Of a stretch of 64,000 nucleotides of DNA, positions 1 to 8,437 are shown piece after piece. Both the position numbers and the translations under genes were made by a program. This DNA comes from Candidatus Krumholzibacteriia bacterium (lineage in GTDB: Bacteria; Krumholzibacteriota; Krumholzibacteriia; WVZY01; JAKEHA01). The number at the start of each line of letters is the position of its first letter. Position 1 is the first letter of the stretch. A model generated the notes under the pieces. The model ran no database searches. It was not told the origin of the DNA and worked only from the letters and a program-made list of their open reading frames with translations. The stretch covers positions 52,993 through 116,992 of the forward strand of contig JAOUHG010000011.1 of assembly GCA_029865265.1 (NCBI GenBank), given 5' to 3'.

Positions 1-30
1 AGGGTCCTTCTGGGGTGCGCCCTTTGCAGA

Positions 31-1674
31 CTACATGCTTTCGGGGGCGCTCACACCCAGCAGGTGCAGCGCGTTCTTCAAGACAATCTTGGTGGCGCGT
101 GCAAGATCCAGCCGCGCCGCCGAAACCGCCGCATCTTCGCCCACGATGCGGCACGCATGATAGAACTGGTGAAACGCGGTGGCGAGTTCCTGCGCGTAGG
201 TGGCGATGCGGTGCGGTTCGCGTGCATGCGCCGCCCCCGCCACTACACCCGGAAAGTACAACAGTTGCAGCATCAGCGCGCGTTCTTCCGCCGCCGTCAA
301 CAGCGAAAGGTCGGCGCCGGCTGCGGCCACGCCGCGCTCCTCGGCAAAGCGAATAACGCTGGCGATGCGCGCGTGCGCGTACTGCACGTAGTACACCGGG
401 TTCTCGTCGGACTGTTTGCGCGCCAGGGTGAGATCGAAATCGAGCGGCGAGTTTGCGCGGCGCATCAGAAAGAAGTACTTGGCCACATCCACACCCACGT
501 CCTCGATCAACTCGCGCATGCTGATGAACTCACCCGCGCGTTTGCTCATGCTCACCGGGTTCCCGTCCTCCAGCAGACGCACCCAGCCGACAATGATGAT
601 CTCCAGCCAGTCGGCCGGCGCGCCCAGCGCGGTCATGGCCGCCCGCATACGCGCCACGTAGCCGTGGTGATCGGGGCCCAGCAGCCCGATGGCACGGTCG
701 AAGCCGCGATCCAGCTTGGCCGCGTGATAGGCCACGTCGGCCACGAAATAGGTGGGCACACCGTCGCTCTTCTTCAGCACGCGATCCTTGTCGTCGCCGA
801 ACTCGGTGGAGCGAAAATACACCGCCCCATCCTGCTGGTAGGTGTGTCCGCTGGCGACGAGACGGTCGTAGGCCGCCTCCACCGCCTCCGGGTGCAGCGA
901 AGACTCCAGGAAGAACTCATCGAAGCGCACCCCGTAGCGGAGCAGGTCGTCGCGAATGCGGTCCAGCAAACGCGCGGCGGCCAGCCGTCCGAGTTCCGCC
1001 ACGTCCCCCGAAGTCGCCAGGCGCTTCGCCCGCTCTTCCTCCGCTTCCGCGGCGATCTCCGCCAGGTAACCCCCGGGGTACTGGTACTGCTCAATCGACT
1101 CACCCTTCGCCGCCATACCCAGCCGCTCACGCAGACGGAAGCCGAGGCTCGCGCCCAGCGCCTCCACCTGCTTGCCGAAGTCGTTCACGTAGTATTCGCC
1201 CTGCGTCTGGTAACCCGCGAAATCGAGCAGGTTGAGAATGGCGTTGCCCACCGCCGCGGCGCGCGCGGAAACGATTACCAGCGGGCCGGTCGGGTTGGCG
1301 GAGACATACTCCACCTGCAGGCGCTGACCGGCGCCGTCACCGGTACGGCCGTAGGCATTGCCGGCTTCGAGCACCTCGCGCACGGTGCTGGCCAGCACGG
1401 GTCCGGCGAGCCGGAAGTTGATGAATCCGGGGCGCACCGCCTCCACGCTCGCCACCACGTCCGGGTCGACGCGCAGCGAAGCCGCCACGCGCTCCGCGAT
1501 TTCGATGGGGTTCTTCTTGAGGACCTTGGCCAGGGACATGGCAACCGGGGTCGCGATGTCTCCATGCGCGGCATCGCGTGGGCGCTCCATCGCCACCGGA
1601 ACGCCGGCGGCATCGTAACCCAGACCACGCAACGCGTCCGCGACGGCGGCCACGATGGTGTCGCGTGCGCTCAA
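31..1674 (-). CDS. argS: Arginyl-tRNA synthetase with non-canonical HIGH box
   Basis: Charges tRNA-Arg with arginine in the cytoplasm. The 547-residue length fits bacterial ArgRS. N-terminal Add1-type domain, class I Rossmann core with YVSANPTGPL (about 123-132) and YYVNDFGKQ, a KMSKS-equivalent SMSKRAG, and a C-terminal DALR-type anticodon-binding domain near the end. Oddity: the HVGHGR segment expected right after NPTGPL is replaced by VIVSAR (133-138), so neither HIGH histidine is present. The reading frame is otherwise intact, which argues against decay. Start is TTG, sharing TTGA with the rsfS stop, so translation is coupled; last gene of a minus-strand operon. The family call is secure; the catalytic consequence is unknown. 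Confidence 0.93.
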   Translation of the reverse strand: MSARDTIVAAVADALRGLGYDAAGVPVAMERPRDAAHGDIATPVAMSLAKVLKKNPIEIAERVAASLRVDPDVVASVEAVRPGFINFRLAGPVLASTVREVLEAGNAYGRTGDGAGQRLQVEYVSANPTGPLVIVSARAAAVGNAILNLLDFAGYQTQGEYYVNDFGKQVEALGASLGFRLRERLGMAAKGESIEQYQYPGGYLAEIAAEAEEERAKRLATSGDVAELGRLAAARLLDRIRDDLLRYGVRFDEFFLESSLHPEAVEAAYDRLVASGHTYQQDGAVYFRSTEFGDDKDRVLKKSDGVPTYFVADVAYHAAKLDRGFDRAIGLLGPDHHGYVARMRAAMTALGAPADWLEIIIVGWVRLLEDGNPVSMSKRAGEFISMRELIEDVGVDVAKYFFLMRRANSPLDFDLTLARKQSDENPVYYVQYAHARIASVIRFAEERGVAAAGADLSLLTAAEERALMLQLLYFPGVVAGAAHAREPHRIATYAQELATAFHQFYHACRIVGEDAAVSAARLDLARATKIVLKNALHLLGVSAPESM

Positions 1675-2099
1675 CTGCCGCTCTCCGCTTCCCCGTCACC
1701 GATTCGCTCGACGGGCGCGTCACCCCACAGGCGTTCGAGCTGGTAGTAACGGCGGACCTCGGGCTGGAAGATGTGGACGACGATGTCGATCATGTCGATC
1801 AGGATCCAGCGCAGTGCGTCATACCCTTCCACGTTGTAGATTTCGATGCCGGCCTTGCGGGCCTGTTCCAGGACGTTGTCCGCGATGGCCTTGACCTGGG
1901 GACCCGACTCTCCGCTGCACAGGATGAAGAACCGGGTCAGGTCCGTCACCTTGCGCAGGTCCATGATCAACACGTCCCCGGCCTTCTTGTCGTATGCGTA
2001 ACCGGCAACCTTGCGCGCGGTGGCCACGGTGGCCCGCGAGGGCTTCTTTCCCGCGGGCCGGCGCGCTGTCGGCTTTGGTTCGATCGATCGCTTCGTCAC
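1671..2099 (-). CDS. rsfS: Ribosomal silencing factor RsfS (YbeB/Iojap family)
   Basis: Family members bind uL14 on the 50S subunit and block subunit joining when nutrients are short. The core (DKKAGDVLIMDLRKVTDLTRFFILCSG in two overlapping motifs, then GYDALRWILIDMIDIVVHIF) is the classical Iojap signature; the second part carries the usual D-W-I-L-I-D block. 142 residues, with a basic 25-residue N-terminal extension before the conserved core. I chose the GTG at 2099 because GGAGGG lies 3-4 nt upstream; longer frames run back into tatC. 13 nt after tatC and overlapping argS by 4 nt. Confidence 0.92.
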   Translation of the reverse strand: MTKRSIEPKPTARRPAGKKPSRATVATARKVAGYAYDKKAGDVLIMDLRKVTDLTRFFILCSGESGPQVKAIADNVLEQARKAGIEIYNVEGYDALRWILIDMIDIVVHIFQPEVRRYYQLERLWGDAPVERIGDGEAESGS

Positions 2100-2112
2100 T
2101 TGCCCTCCGTGA

Positions 2113-2856
2113 TTATTCGCTCTTGCGGCGGCGCATGACGAGCATCGCCACCAGAGCGCTGCCAATATACAGGACCACCAGGGGAACCGCCATCAGCACC
2201 TGTGACACCGGGTCCGGGGGCGTGAACACGGCGGCGGCCACGAAGATGATCACCACCGCGTAGCGCCACTGGCGCAGGAACAGCCGGGGCGAAACCACAC
2301 CGAGAATGGACAGCAGCAGGATCACGATGGGCAGCTGAAACACCAGGCCGAACGCGAGGCACATCCTCGAAATGGTGGTGAAGTACGCCCCCACCGAAAT
2401 CATGGGCTGGATGCGTTCGGTAGCAAAGCCCAGCATGAACTGGATGATCACCGGAATCACGGCGAAATACGAGAACGCCACCCCGGCGTAGAACAACAGC
2501 GCCGACGCGGCCGCCACCGGCAGGAGGCGTGAGCGTTCGCGCCGGAACAGCCCCGGCGATACGAAGCGCCACACCCGGTAACCGACGTACGGGAAGCCCG
2601 CCAGCCCCCCGAGGATGAAGCTGAGCTTCATCCGGGTCATGAATGCTTCCGAGGGTGCGAGGAATGCCAGATGCTCGACGGGTACGTCGGCCACCAGCCA
2701 TTCCATAATGGGGCCGCTGAAGAACCAGGCAACGATCGACAGTCCCAGCAGCAGTATCAGCGAGGACACCAGCACGCTGCGAAGCTCCCCGAGATGATCC
2801 CAGAAGGACATCTCACGGAGTATCTCGGCGCGCGCCGGCTCGCGTAGCGGCCGCAT
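2113..2856 (-). CDS. tatC: Sec-independent protein translocase TatC
   Basis: Core receptor of the twin-arginine system in the inner membrane; recognises RR signal peptides of folded proteins. About 247 residues with six hydrophobic segments. Conserved features: MSFWDHLGELRSVL near the N terminus (the family's HL-EL-R motif), the FxxP-x-F-like ERSRLLPVAAASALLFYAGVAF stretch split over TM3, and PDPVSQ before the last helices. ATG at 2856 is preferred over the GTG codon before it; GGAGAG is upstream. No tatA/tatB is seen in this window, so these must be elsewhere. Lies 9 nt after the preceding secreted-protein gene. Confidence 0.95.
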   Translation of the reverse strand: MRPLREPARAEILREMSFWDHLGELRSVLVSSLILLLGLSIVAWFFSGPIMEWLVADVPVEHLAFLAPSEAFMTRMKLSFILGGLAGFPYVGYRVWRFVSPGLFRRERSRLLPVAAASALLFYAGVAFSYFAVIPVIIQFMLGFATERIQPMISVGAYFTTISRMCLAFGLVFQLPIVILLLSILGVVSPRLFLRQWRYAVVIIFVAAAVFTPPDPVSQVLMAVPLVVLYIGSALVAMLVMRRRKSE

Positions 2857-2865
2857 CACTCTCCA

Positions 2866-3678
2866 TTAGAGCAGTTCCCGCTCCATCTGATAGTTGACGC
2901 TGGTGTCGACGGTGTCTCCACCGGCGCGGGGCGTCAGGTCCATGTCGACGGTCATCCTGGACTTGAGCTTGACGATCGCGCGGGCGGCTGGATCGAAGAG
3001 GAACTCGAACTTGCCCTTGCCCCCGCCTTCCACCTGGAAGGTCCCCATGGGGCTGACCGACGTCCCCGCCACCTCGGTGGCGAGGTCACCGGTGACGGAC
3101 GCGCAGTCCACACCACCCTGCTTCTTGTTCTCCTTGTATGTGTAGTGGGCCGTCACCTTGACGTCGGTGCCATCGGCCCCCTTCTCCGTGTCGCTGCTCT
3201 CCCAGGTCCCCCCGGGGGCGTGCGCCCTGCCCGGCAGGCGCGGGAACCACCCCTTCACCAGGGGTTCGACGAAAGGCTGGACGCTGTCCCAGCCATCGTA
3301 GTATCCGGACTGCGCGATGTCGCTCACTTCGCCGCTGGGGTCCACCTTGAAAACGATCCCGTGGCCGACCAACATGTCCGCCAGCGGATCCGCGGCCTGA
3401 TTGCCGAACATCTCACGCATCATGTCCGCCTTGTCGAACACGAGCTCCATGGATGCAACGCCATCGGCGACCGACAGGCACTTCAAGGTGACTTCGAAGT
3501 CGCCGATCTGCCCCATGGTATTGCCGCTGAAGGCGAGTTCCTGGCTGAGTTTCACGCGATACTGCCGGCTGGAACCCTCCTCGAAGCTGTACGCGAACAT
3601 GACATCCTGCGCGAGCGCCTGGGCGGCAAAAGACGCCCCGGCCACGAAGAGACCACAGAAAACCAAGCGCCTGATCAT
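2866..3678 (-). CDS. Secreted protein of unknown function
   Basis: 270 residues. MIRRLVFCGLFVAGASFAAQALA is a clear Sec signal peptide (cleavage about residue 24, before QDV; shown here in one stretch of the N terminus only as MIRR...AQALA). The mature part is a predicted beta-rich domain (VMFAYSFEEGSSRQYRV, then repeated K/V alternation) ending in NYQMERELL. It resembles lipoprotein-carrier-like or DUF6263-type periplasmic proteins in style, but I cannot assign it. The ATG at 3678 has GGAGG eight nt upstream; longer frames enter nrdR. It sits inside a housekeeping operon between nrdR and tatC, which suggests constitutive envelope expression. Confidence 0.8.
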   Translation of the reverse strand: MIRRLVFCGLFVAGASFAAQALAQDVMFAYSFEEGSSRQYRVKLSQELAFSGNTMGQIGDFEVTLKCLSVADGVASMELVFDKADMMREMFGNQAADPLADMLVGHGIVFKVDPSGEVSDIAQSGYYDGWDSVQPFVEPLVKGWFPRLPGRAHAPGGTWESSDTEKGADGTDVKVTAHYTYKENKKQGGVDCASVTGDLATEVAGTSVSPMGTFQVEGGGKGKFEFLFDPAARAIVKLKSRMTVDMDLTPRAGGDTVDTSVNYQMERELL

Positions 3679-3706
3679 TACAAGCACCTCCAGGGGGACA
3701 ATCCAC

Positions 3707-4180
3707 TCATTCCAGATCGTCCCGGTTCTGCCGATCAAGCAGAGCACGCACCTCGCTCATGAACTGATTGATGTCCTTGAACTGACGATACACCGAGGCA
3801 AAACGCACATACGCCACCTCGTCCAATGACTGCAGCCGGTCGATGACCATGTTGCCGACTTCCGTGCTCTTCACCTCGTTGCGAAACCGCGCAAACATCA
3901 CCGCTTCGATGTCGTCGACCACCTTCTCCAGCTGTTCCCGCGAAACCGGGCGCTTCTCGCACGCCTTCACCAGCCCACCGAGCAGCTTCTCGCGGCTGTA
4001 GTGCTCGCGGCGCCCGTCCTTCTTGACCACCATCAGCGGCGCACGCTCGATGTACTCATAGGTGGTAAAGCGCGCGCTGCACTTGAGGCATTCGCGGCGG
4101 CGGCGAATGGCTTCGCCCTCCTTGGTGGTGCGCGAATCCACCACCTTGTCCTCTTCGAAACCGCACTGCGGGCACTTCAT
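3707..4180 (-). CDS. nrdR: Transcriptional repressor NrdR
   Basis: Zinc-ribbon and ATP-cone repressor of ribonucleotide reductase genes, sensing dATP/ATP. The N terminus [17 protein letters not shown] and CLKCSARF give the four zinc cysteines (3, 6, 31, 34); the ATP-cone follows ([20 protein letters not shown], about 52-71). 157 residues, the normal length. The stop of glyA is 3 nt upstream, so the two are co-translated. Linkage of glyA and nrdR is common in bacteria. No NrdR box pair was found in the promoter region of this operon by eye. Confidence 0.96.
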   Translation of the reverse strand: MKCPQCGFEEDKVVDSRTTKEGEAIRRRRECLKCSARFTTYEYIERAPLMVVKKDGRREHYSREKLLGGLVKACEKRPVSREQLEKVVDDIEAVMFARFRNEVKSTEVGNMVIDRLQSLDEVAYVRFASVYRQFKDINQFMSEVRALLDRQNRDDLE

Positions 4181-4183
4181 GGT

Positions 4184-5440
4184 TCAGCGCAACTCCGGGT
4201 ACAACGGGAACGCGTCGCACAGATCGCGCGTGGCACGGCGCACCTCGCCGATCACCGCGGCATCCGCCGGATTCTCCAGCACGCGCCCCATGAGATCGGC
4301 GATGCGCTCCATCTCCGCTTCCTTCATGCCGCGCGTGGTCAGCGCGGGCGTGCCGATGCGAACGCCACTGGTAACGAAGGGACTGCGCGTATCGAAGGGC
4401 ACCGTGTTCTTGTTGACGGTGATCCCGGCCGCTTCCAGCGCCGCCTCGGCCTTCTTGCCGCTCAGGTTGCGCGCGGTCAGGTCGAGCAGGAAGAGGTGCG
4501 TGTCGGTTCCCCCCGTGACCACGTCGAACCCCAGCCCCATGAAGCGCGCCGCCAGCGCGCGCGCGTTCGCAACCACCTGGCGCTGGTAGACCTTGAATTC
4601 GTCGGACATCGCGTCCAGGAAGCACACCGCCTTGGCGGCGATGATATGCATGAAGGGACCACCCTGCATTCCCGGGAAGGTAATCTTGTCCACCGCCTCG
4701 GCGTTCCCCGCCGGCGTGAGTACGAATCCGCCGCGCGGACCACGCAGCGTCTTGTGGGTGGTGCTGGTTACCACGTCGGCGTAGGGCACCGGACTCGGGT
4801 GCACACCGGCCGCAACCAGGCCCGCAAAATGGGCCATGTCGACCATGAGCAGACAGCCGGACTCGTCGCAAATGGCCCTCAGGCGCGGGAAGTCCCAGGT
4901 GCGCGCGTACGCGCTCGCGCCGGCGACCAGCATCTTCGGGCGCTCGGACAGCGCCTGCGCGCGCAGCGCATCGTAGTCCAGCATGCGCGTCTCGCGGTCC
5001 ACCTCGTAGGGCACCACGTCGAAGAACATGCCGGAAAAATTCACCGGGTGTCCGTGGGTGAGATGACCACCGTGCGAAAGCGACAGCCCCATGATCTTGT
5101 CACCCGGCTTCAGGAAGGCAAAGTACGCCGACATGTTGGCCTGACTGCCGGAGTGCGGCTGCACGTTTGCGTGTTCGGCACCGAACAGCTTCCGGGCGCG
5201 CGAGCGCGCGAGTTCCTCCGCCTTGTCCACTTCCTCACAACCACCGTAGTAACGCTTGCCGGGGTAACCTTCGGCGTACTTGTTGGTCATCACCGAGCCC
5301 ATGGCGGCGAGCACCGCGCGGCTCACGAAGTTCTCCGAGGCGATCATCTCCAGGGTTCCGTGCTGGCGCTGCGCCTCGCCCTTGATGGCGGCGGCAATCT
5401 CGGGGTCGACCTTCACGAGGCTCTCGTCAAAACGGCTCAC
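4184..5440 (-). CDS. glyA: Serine hydroxymethyltransferase
   Basis: PLP enzyme converting serine plus tetrahydrofolate to glycine plus methylene-tetrahydrofolate. 418 residues. Visible landmarks: [33 protein letters not shown], and the PLP-lysine motif [14 protein letters not shown]. The start is GTG at 5440 (SRFDESL follows), overlapping the stop of the upstream phosphatase as GTGA; a purine-rich AGGAAGGA stretch lies just upstream. Complete, no missing active-site residue seen. Confidence 0.96.
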   Translation of the reverse strand: MSRFDESLVKVDPEIAAAIKGEAQRQHGTLEMIASENFVSRAVLAAMGSVMTNKYAEGYPGKRYYGGCEEVDKAEELARSRARKLFGAEHANVQPHSGSQANMSAYFAFLKPGDKIMGLSLSHGGHLTHGHPVNFSGMFFDVVPYEVDRETRMLDYDALRAQALSERPKMLVAGASAYARTWDFPRLRAICDESGCLLMVDMAHFAGLVAAGVHPSPVPYADVVTSTTHKTLRGPRGGFVLTPAGNAEAVDKITFPGMQGGPFMHIIAAKAVCFLDAMSDEFKVYQRQVVANARALAARFMGLGFDVVTGGTDTHLFLLDLTARNLSGKKAEAALEAAGITVNKNTVPFDTRSPFVTSGVRIGTPALTTRGMKEAEMERIADLMGRVLENPADAAVIGEVRRATRDLCDAFPLYPELR

Positions 5441-5925
5441 TGTCCTTCCTTTCCTTCCCGGGCGCCCGACTTGTATCCGTCCAGGCGAGGCAGGTGCCCG
5501 GCCATGGACTCGATGCATTCACGGATGACACGGCGGGTGCGCCGGTACACCTCGAGTGAACCCCCGATGGGGTCGGGAATATCGCCGTGATGGCTGTCCG
5601 AGAAGTTGGTCAGGAGGAACGTGTACTCGAGGGCATCCGCATTGAGCGCACCAACTGTCTGGCGGTGCCCCACACCCATGGTGACGATGAGGTCGGCGTC
5701 GCGCACCATCCCGGCGTCCAGCATGCGCGAGCGATGCTGGTTCAGGTCGAGTCCGTCCTCCCCCGCCACCTCGATGGAGTACCGAGAGGCCGGGCTGCCA
5801 TCCATGGCCGACGTGCCGGCGGATGCCACCGAGACTCCCATGCCCGCCAGCACCTGCCTCGCAATCGCCTCCGCGAGCGGGCTCCGGCACGTGTTGCCCG
5901 AACAGACGAACAGGATTCTCTTCAA
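5437..5925 (-). CDS. Low-molecular-weight phosphatase, probable protein-arginine phosphatase
   Basis: 162 residues starting at TTG 5925 ([19 protein letters not shown] follows), with AAGGGA upstream; first gene of the minus-strand operon. The P-loop CSGNTCRS (C-x5-R-S) and the late DPIGGS acid loop define the LMW-PTP fold. The residue two before the catalytic loop cysteine-arginine step is Thr (GNT), as in YwlE-type arginine phosphatases, rather than the Ile or Leu usual in tyrosine phosphatases; in YwlE this threonine sets phospho-arginine preference. Specificity is therefore an inference. Often genetically linked to glyA/rpiB-type clusters. No McsB kinase gene is in this window. Confidence 0.85.
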   Translation of the reverse strand: MKRILFVCSGNTCRSPLAEAIARQVLAGMGVSVASAGTSAMDGSPASRYSIEVAGEDGLDLNQHRSRMLDAGMVRDADLIVTMGVGHRQTVGALNADALEYTFLLTNFSDSHHGDIPDPIGGSLEVYRRTRRVIRECIESMAGHLPRLDGYKSGAREGKEGQ

Positions 5926-6022
5926 ACGGTCCCTTCCCAGCCGCCATACCCGCGGCCCGCCGCCAGGGAGGGGGTGGCAACGTGGGAGGCGGCATGGAAT
6001 TGCGCCCTTTCCAGCGCGGGCA

Positions 6023-6051
6023 ACGATACAAACAACGAGTTGACTTTGCAA
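6023..6051 (-). promoter_or_regulatory. Candidate promoter of the phosphatase-glyA-...-argS operon
   Basis: On the minus strand TTGCAA (6046-6051) and TATCGT (6023-6028) are separated by 17 nt, about 90 nt upstream of the first gene. The -35 is itself palindromic and abuts the -35 of the divergent plus-strand promoter. Confidence 0.45.
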
Positions 6052-6066
6052 CGGATTCCGACTAAT
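6040..6066 (+). promoter_or_regulatory. Weak candidate promoter for the outer-membrane barrel gene
   Basis: TTGACT (6040-6045) and ACTAAT (6061-6066) lie in the only AT-richer stretch before the gene. Spacing is 15 nt, shorter than ideal, so the -10 assignment is uncertain. Confidence 0.3.
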
Positions 6067-6107
6067 TAGGGGTGAATTCCCCACGCTTGTTCCCCGGGAG
6101 GCCATTC

Positions 6108-6902
6108 ATGTTTCGACCGGCAGCCGCGCTAGTTTGCGCGGCCCTGATAACGACCGCTTCGCTCGCCGGCGCCGAGCCGATTCTGAAGCCCCACAAGTAC
6201 TACGGACCCATCCCCCAGTCCGCCCTGTTCCTGCGCGTGGGCATGCTGGGAGGCGCCAACGACCAGGAGATGCTGGATTTCCTCGACAGCAGGACCCAGC
6301 CCCCATTCGAGAACAACATCGAAGACTTCGGCAATTCCCTCACCTTCGATATCGGGTACCAGCACAAGCCGCACCCGCGCTTCGGGTTCAGGCTCAATGC
6401 GAGCTACTCGGGGCTGAAGGCAACCGACAACGGCAACATGGTGGCGCTCGCGGCCCCGGTTCCCCCCGACACGATCTCGCCGGAACTGGACTTCTCACGG
6501 GAGTTCAAGGTGGACCTCTTCGTGCTGGAGGCGTCGGCGGTGTACTACTTCGCAGATGCGTCGGTGAAGGAGTTTCAGACCTACCTGGGTGGCGGTTTCA
6601 GCTTCGGCTTTCCATACCAGACATACACGGACACGCGCGTACGCGCGGACAACGGCCAGCCATTCGGAGAACCGATCGACCTGAGCGAGTGGGACTTCAG
6701 CGCGGGCGTGCACGCGGTGCTGGGTGCAATCTACTACGTGTCGAACCGTTTTGGCATTTCCGGGGAGGGGCGCGTCCAGCTGATGGAGAGCAATTTCGAC
6801 CAGATCGAGATACCCAATGAAACCGGAGACCCGGAAACGGTCGGCTTCGTGGTCAAGTACACCGGCTTCTTCGTGACGGTCGGCGTGGCGTGGGCGTTCT
6901 GA
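6108..6902 (+). CDS. Outer-membrane beta-barrel protein
   Basis: 264 residues. A signal peptide (MFRPAAALVCAALITT..., cleavage near AGA-EP, residue 22-23) is followed by alternating amphipathic strands (SLTFDIGYQHK, FGFRLNASYSG, KVDLFVLEASAVYYF, YLGGGFSFGF, AVLGAIYYVS) typical of an 8- to 10-strand barrel. It ends in aromatic phenylalanine (VTVGVAWAF), the usual Bam-recognised C terminus. GGGAGG precedes the ATG at 6108. Resembles OmpA/OmpW-like small barrels; ligand and exact family are unknown. Confidence 0.8.
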   Translation: MFRPAAALVCAALITTASLAGAEPILKPHKYYGPIPQSALFLRVGMLGGANDQEMLDFLDSRTQPPFENNIEDFGNSLTFDIGYQHKPHPRFGFRLNASYSGLKATDNGNMVALAAPVPPDTISPELDFSREFKVDLFVLEASAVYYFADASVKEFQTYLGGGFSFGFPYQTYTDTRVRADNGQPFGEPIDLSEWDFSAGVHAVLGAIYYVSNRFGISGEGRVQLMESNFDQIEIPNETGDPETVGFVVKYTGFFVTVGVAWAF

Positions 6903-6928
6903 CACGCGCCTCCCGGAAGCGAGCCCCG

Positions 6929-8431
6929 ATGCGCCCCACCATCAAGAACGTCTCTGTCCGCTCCCCCGCGGGACCGCTGCGCGAAGACGCGGTGGTGATT
7001 CCCGTGTTTGCCGGCGCCCGCGCACTGCCGCGCGAGGCGCTCCCGCGCGACCGCGCCGCCGCCGTCGCGGCCACGCTGCTCTACAAGGGCGGCTTTGCGG
7101 CACGACGCGGGGAGTGCCGCGTGGCGTCGGTCGTGCGAGGCAAGCGCCTGCTGCACGTGGTGCTGGTGGGACTGGGCAAACCCGCGGCGGCCAACGCCGA
7201 GGACATCGCGGACGCTGCCGGATCGGCCGCAACGGCGTTGATCCAGGCCGGCGCCGAATCGGCCGCCGTGCTGCTGGACCCCGTCCTCGCCGCGCCACTA
7301 CCAGGTCCGGATGTGGCCCACGCCTTTCTCAAGGGTATGCTGCTGTCGGGCTACGCGTTTGCCGTGGGCAAGCGAAGCAAGGCACGACTCCCCAGACTCA
7401 CCATCGTCACCGCGCAACCCGCGCGCGACTTCGCGGTGGCCATCCGCCGCGCCCGCCTGGTGAGCGGGCTCATCGTCACCGTGCGCGACTGGGTGAACAC
7501 ACCGGCCAACGCCATGACTCCGGGGCTCTTTGCGGACGAGGGGCGGGCGCTGTGCGCTCAATACGGCGTTTCCTGCCGCGTGTGGGGCCGCCGCGAGATC
7601 GAGAAAGCCGCCATGGGTGGCGTGCTCGGCGTCGCCGAGGGCAGCCGAGAAGAGCCGCGCTTCATGGTGATGCACTACAACATGGACAAGCCCCGGCTGC
7701 CGTTGGTGTGCCTGGTCGGAAAGGGAGTGACGTTCGACTCGGGTGGAATCTCCATCAAGCCGTGGGAGAAGATGAACGAGATGAAGTCCGACATGGCGGG
7801 CGGCGCGGCGACGGTGGCAGCCATCTGCGGGTGCGCGTCGCTGGAACTGCCGGTACGTGTGGTGGCGATGGTTCCCTGCGTGGAGAACATGCCCGGCGGG
7901 GGCGCGTTTCGCCCCGGCGATGTGCTCACACTGTGTTCGGGCAAGACGGTTGAGGTCTACACCACCGATGCCGAGGGGCGCCTGATACTCGCCGACGCGG
8001 TCGCCTACGCGCGCGCGCACTACAAGCCCGATGTCATCGTGGACATCGCCACGCTCACCGGGGGCGCGGTAATCGCGCTCGGAACACGCGTGGCCCCCAT
8101 CATGGGAAACGACAACGCGCGCGTGGATGAGGTGCGCAAGGCGGGCGATGCGGCCGGAGAACCGGTGTGGCCGCTTCCGCTGGACGAGCGCTTCTTCGAC
8201 ATGGTCCGGGGGGAGATTGCGGACTACAAGAACTACACCGGCCGCCAGGCGTCTCCCATCACCGGCGGCGCGCTGGTGGGGGTCTTCGCCGAGTCGACGC
8301 CCTGGGTGCACATTGACATCGCGGGGTCCAGCTGGTGCGACGGTGGTGGCGCGTCCTACCAGTCGCGCGGCGCAACCGGCTTCGGCGTGGATCTGCTGGT
8401 TCGTTTTCTGGAGATCGCGGCGGGCCGCTGA
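6929..8431 (+). CDS. pepA: Leucyl aminopeptidase (M17 family)
   Basis: 500 residues; cytosolic two-metal aminopeptidase removing N-terminal residues. The C-terminal catalytic domain has all key motifs: VGKGVTFDSGGISIKP (Lys and Asp metal/catalytic residues), KSDMAGGAATV, and TTDAEGRLILADA, a match to the family signature NTDAEGRL with Thr for Asn. The N-terminal domain is divergent, as usual. ATG at 6929 is chosen (RPTIKNVSV follows); 26 nt after the barrel gene, so probably co-transcribed. Ends 6 nt before a convergent glycosyltransferase. Confidence 0.93.
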   Translation: MRPTIKNVSVRSPAGPLREDAVVIPVFAGARALPREALPRDRAAAVAATLLYKGGFAARRGECRVASVVRGKRLLHVVLVGLGKPAAANAEDIADAAGSAATALIQAGAESAAVLLDPVLAAPLPGPDVAHAFLKGMLLSGYAFAVGKRSKARLPRLTIVTAQPARDFAVAIRRARLVSGLIVTVRDWVNTPANAMTPGLFADEGRALCAQYGVSCRVWGRREIEKAAMGGVLGVAEGSREEPRFMVMHYNMDKPRLPLVCLVGKGVTFDSGGISIKPWEKMNEMKSDMAGGAATVAAICGCASLELPVRVVAMVPCVENMPGGGAFRPGDVLTLCSGKTVEVYTTDAEGRLILADAVAYARAHYKPDVIVDIATLTGGAVIALGTRVAPIMGNDNARVDEVRKAGDAAGEPVWPLPLDERFFDMVRGEIADYKNYTGRQASPITGGALVGVFAESTPWVHIDIAGSSWCDGGGASYQSRGATGFGVDLLVRFLEIAAGR

Positions 8432-8437
8432 GCAGCG

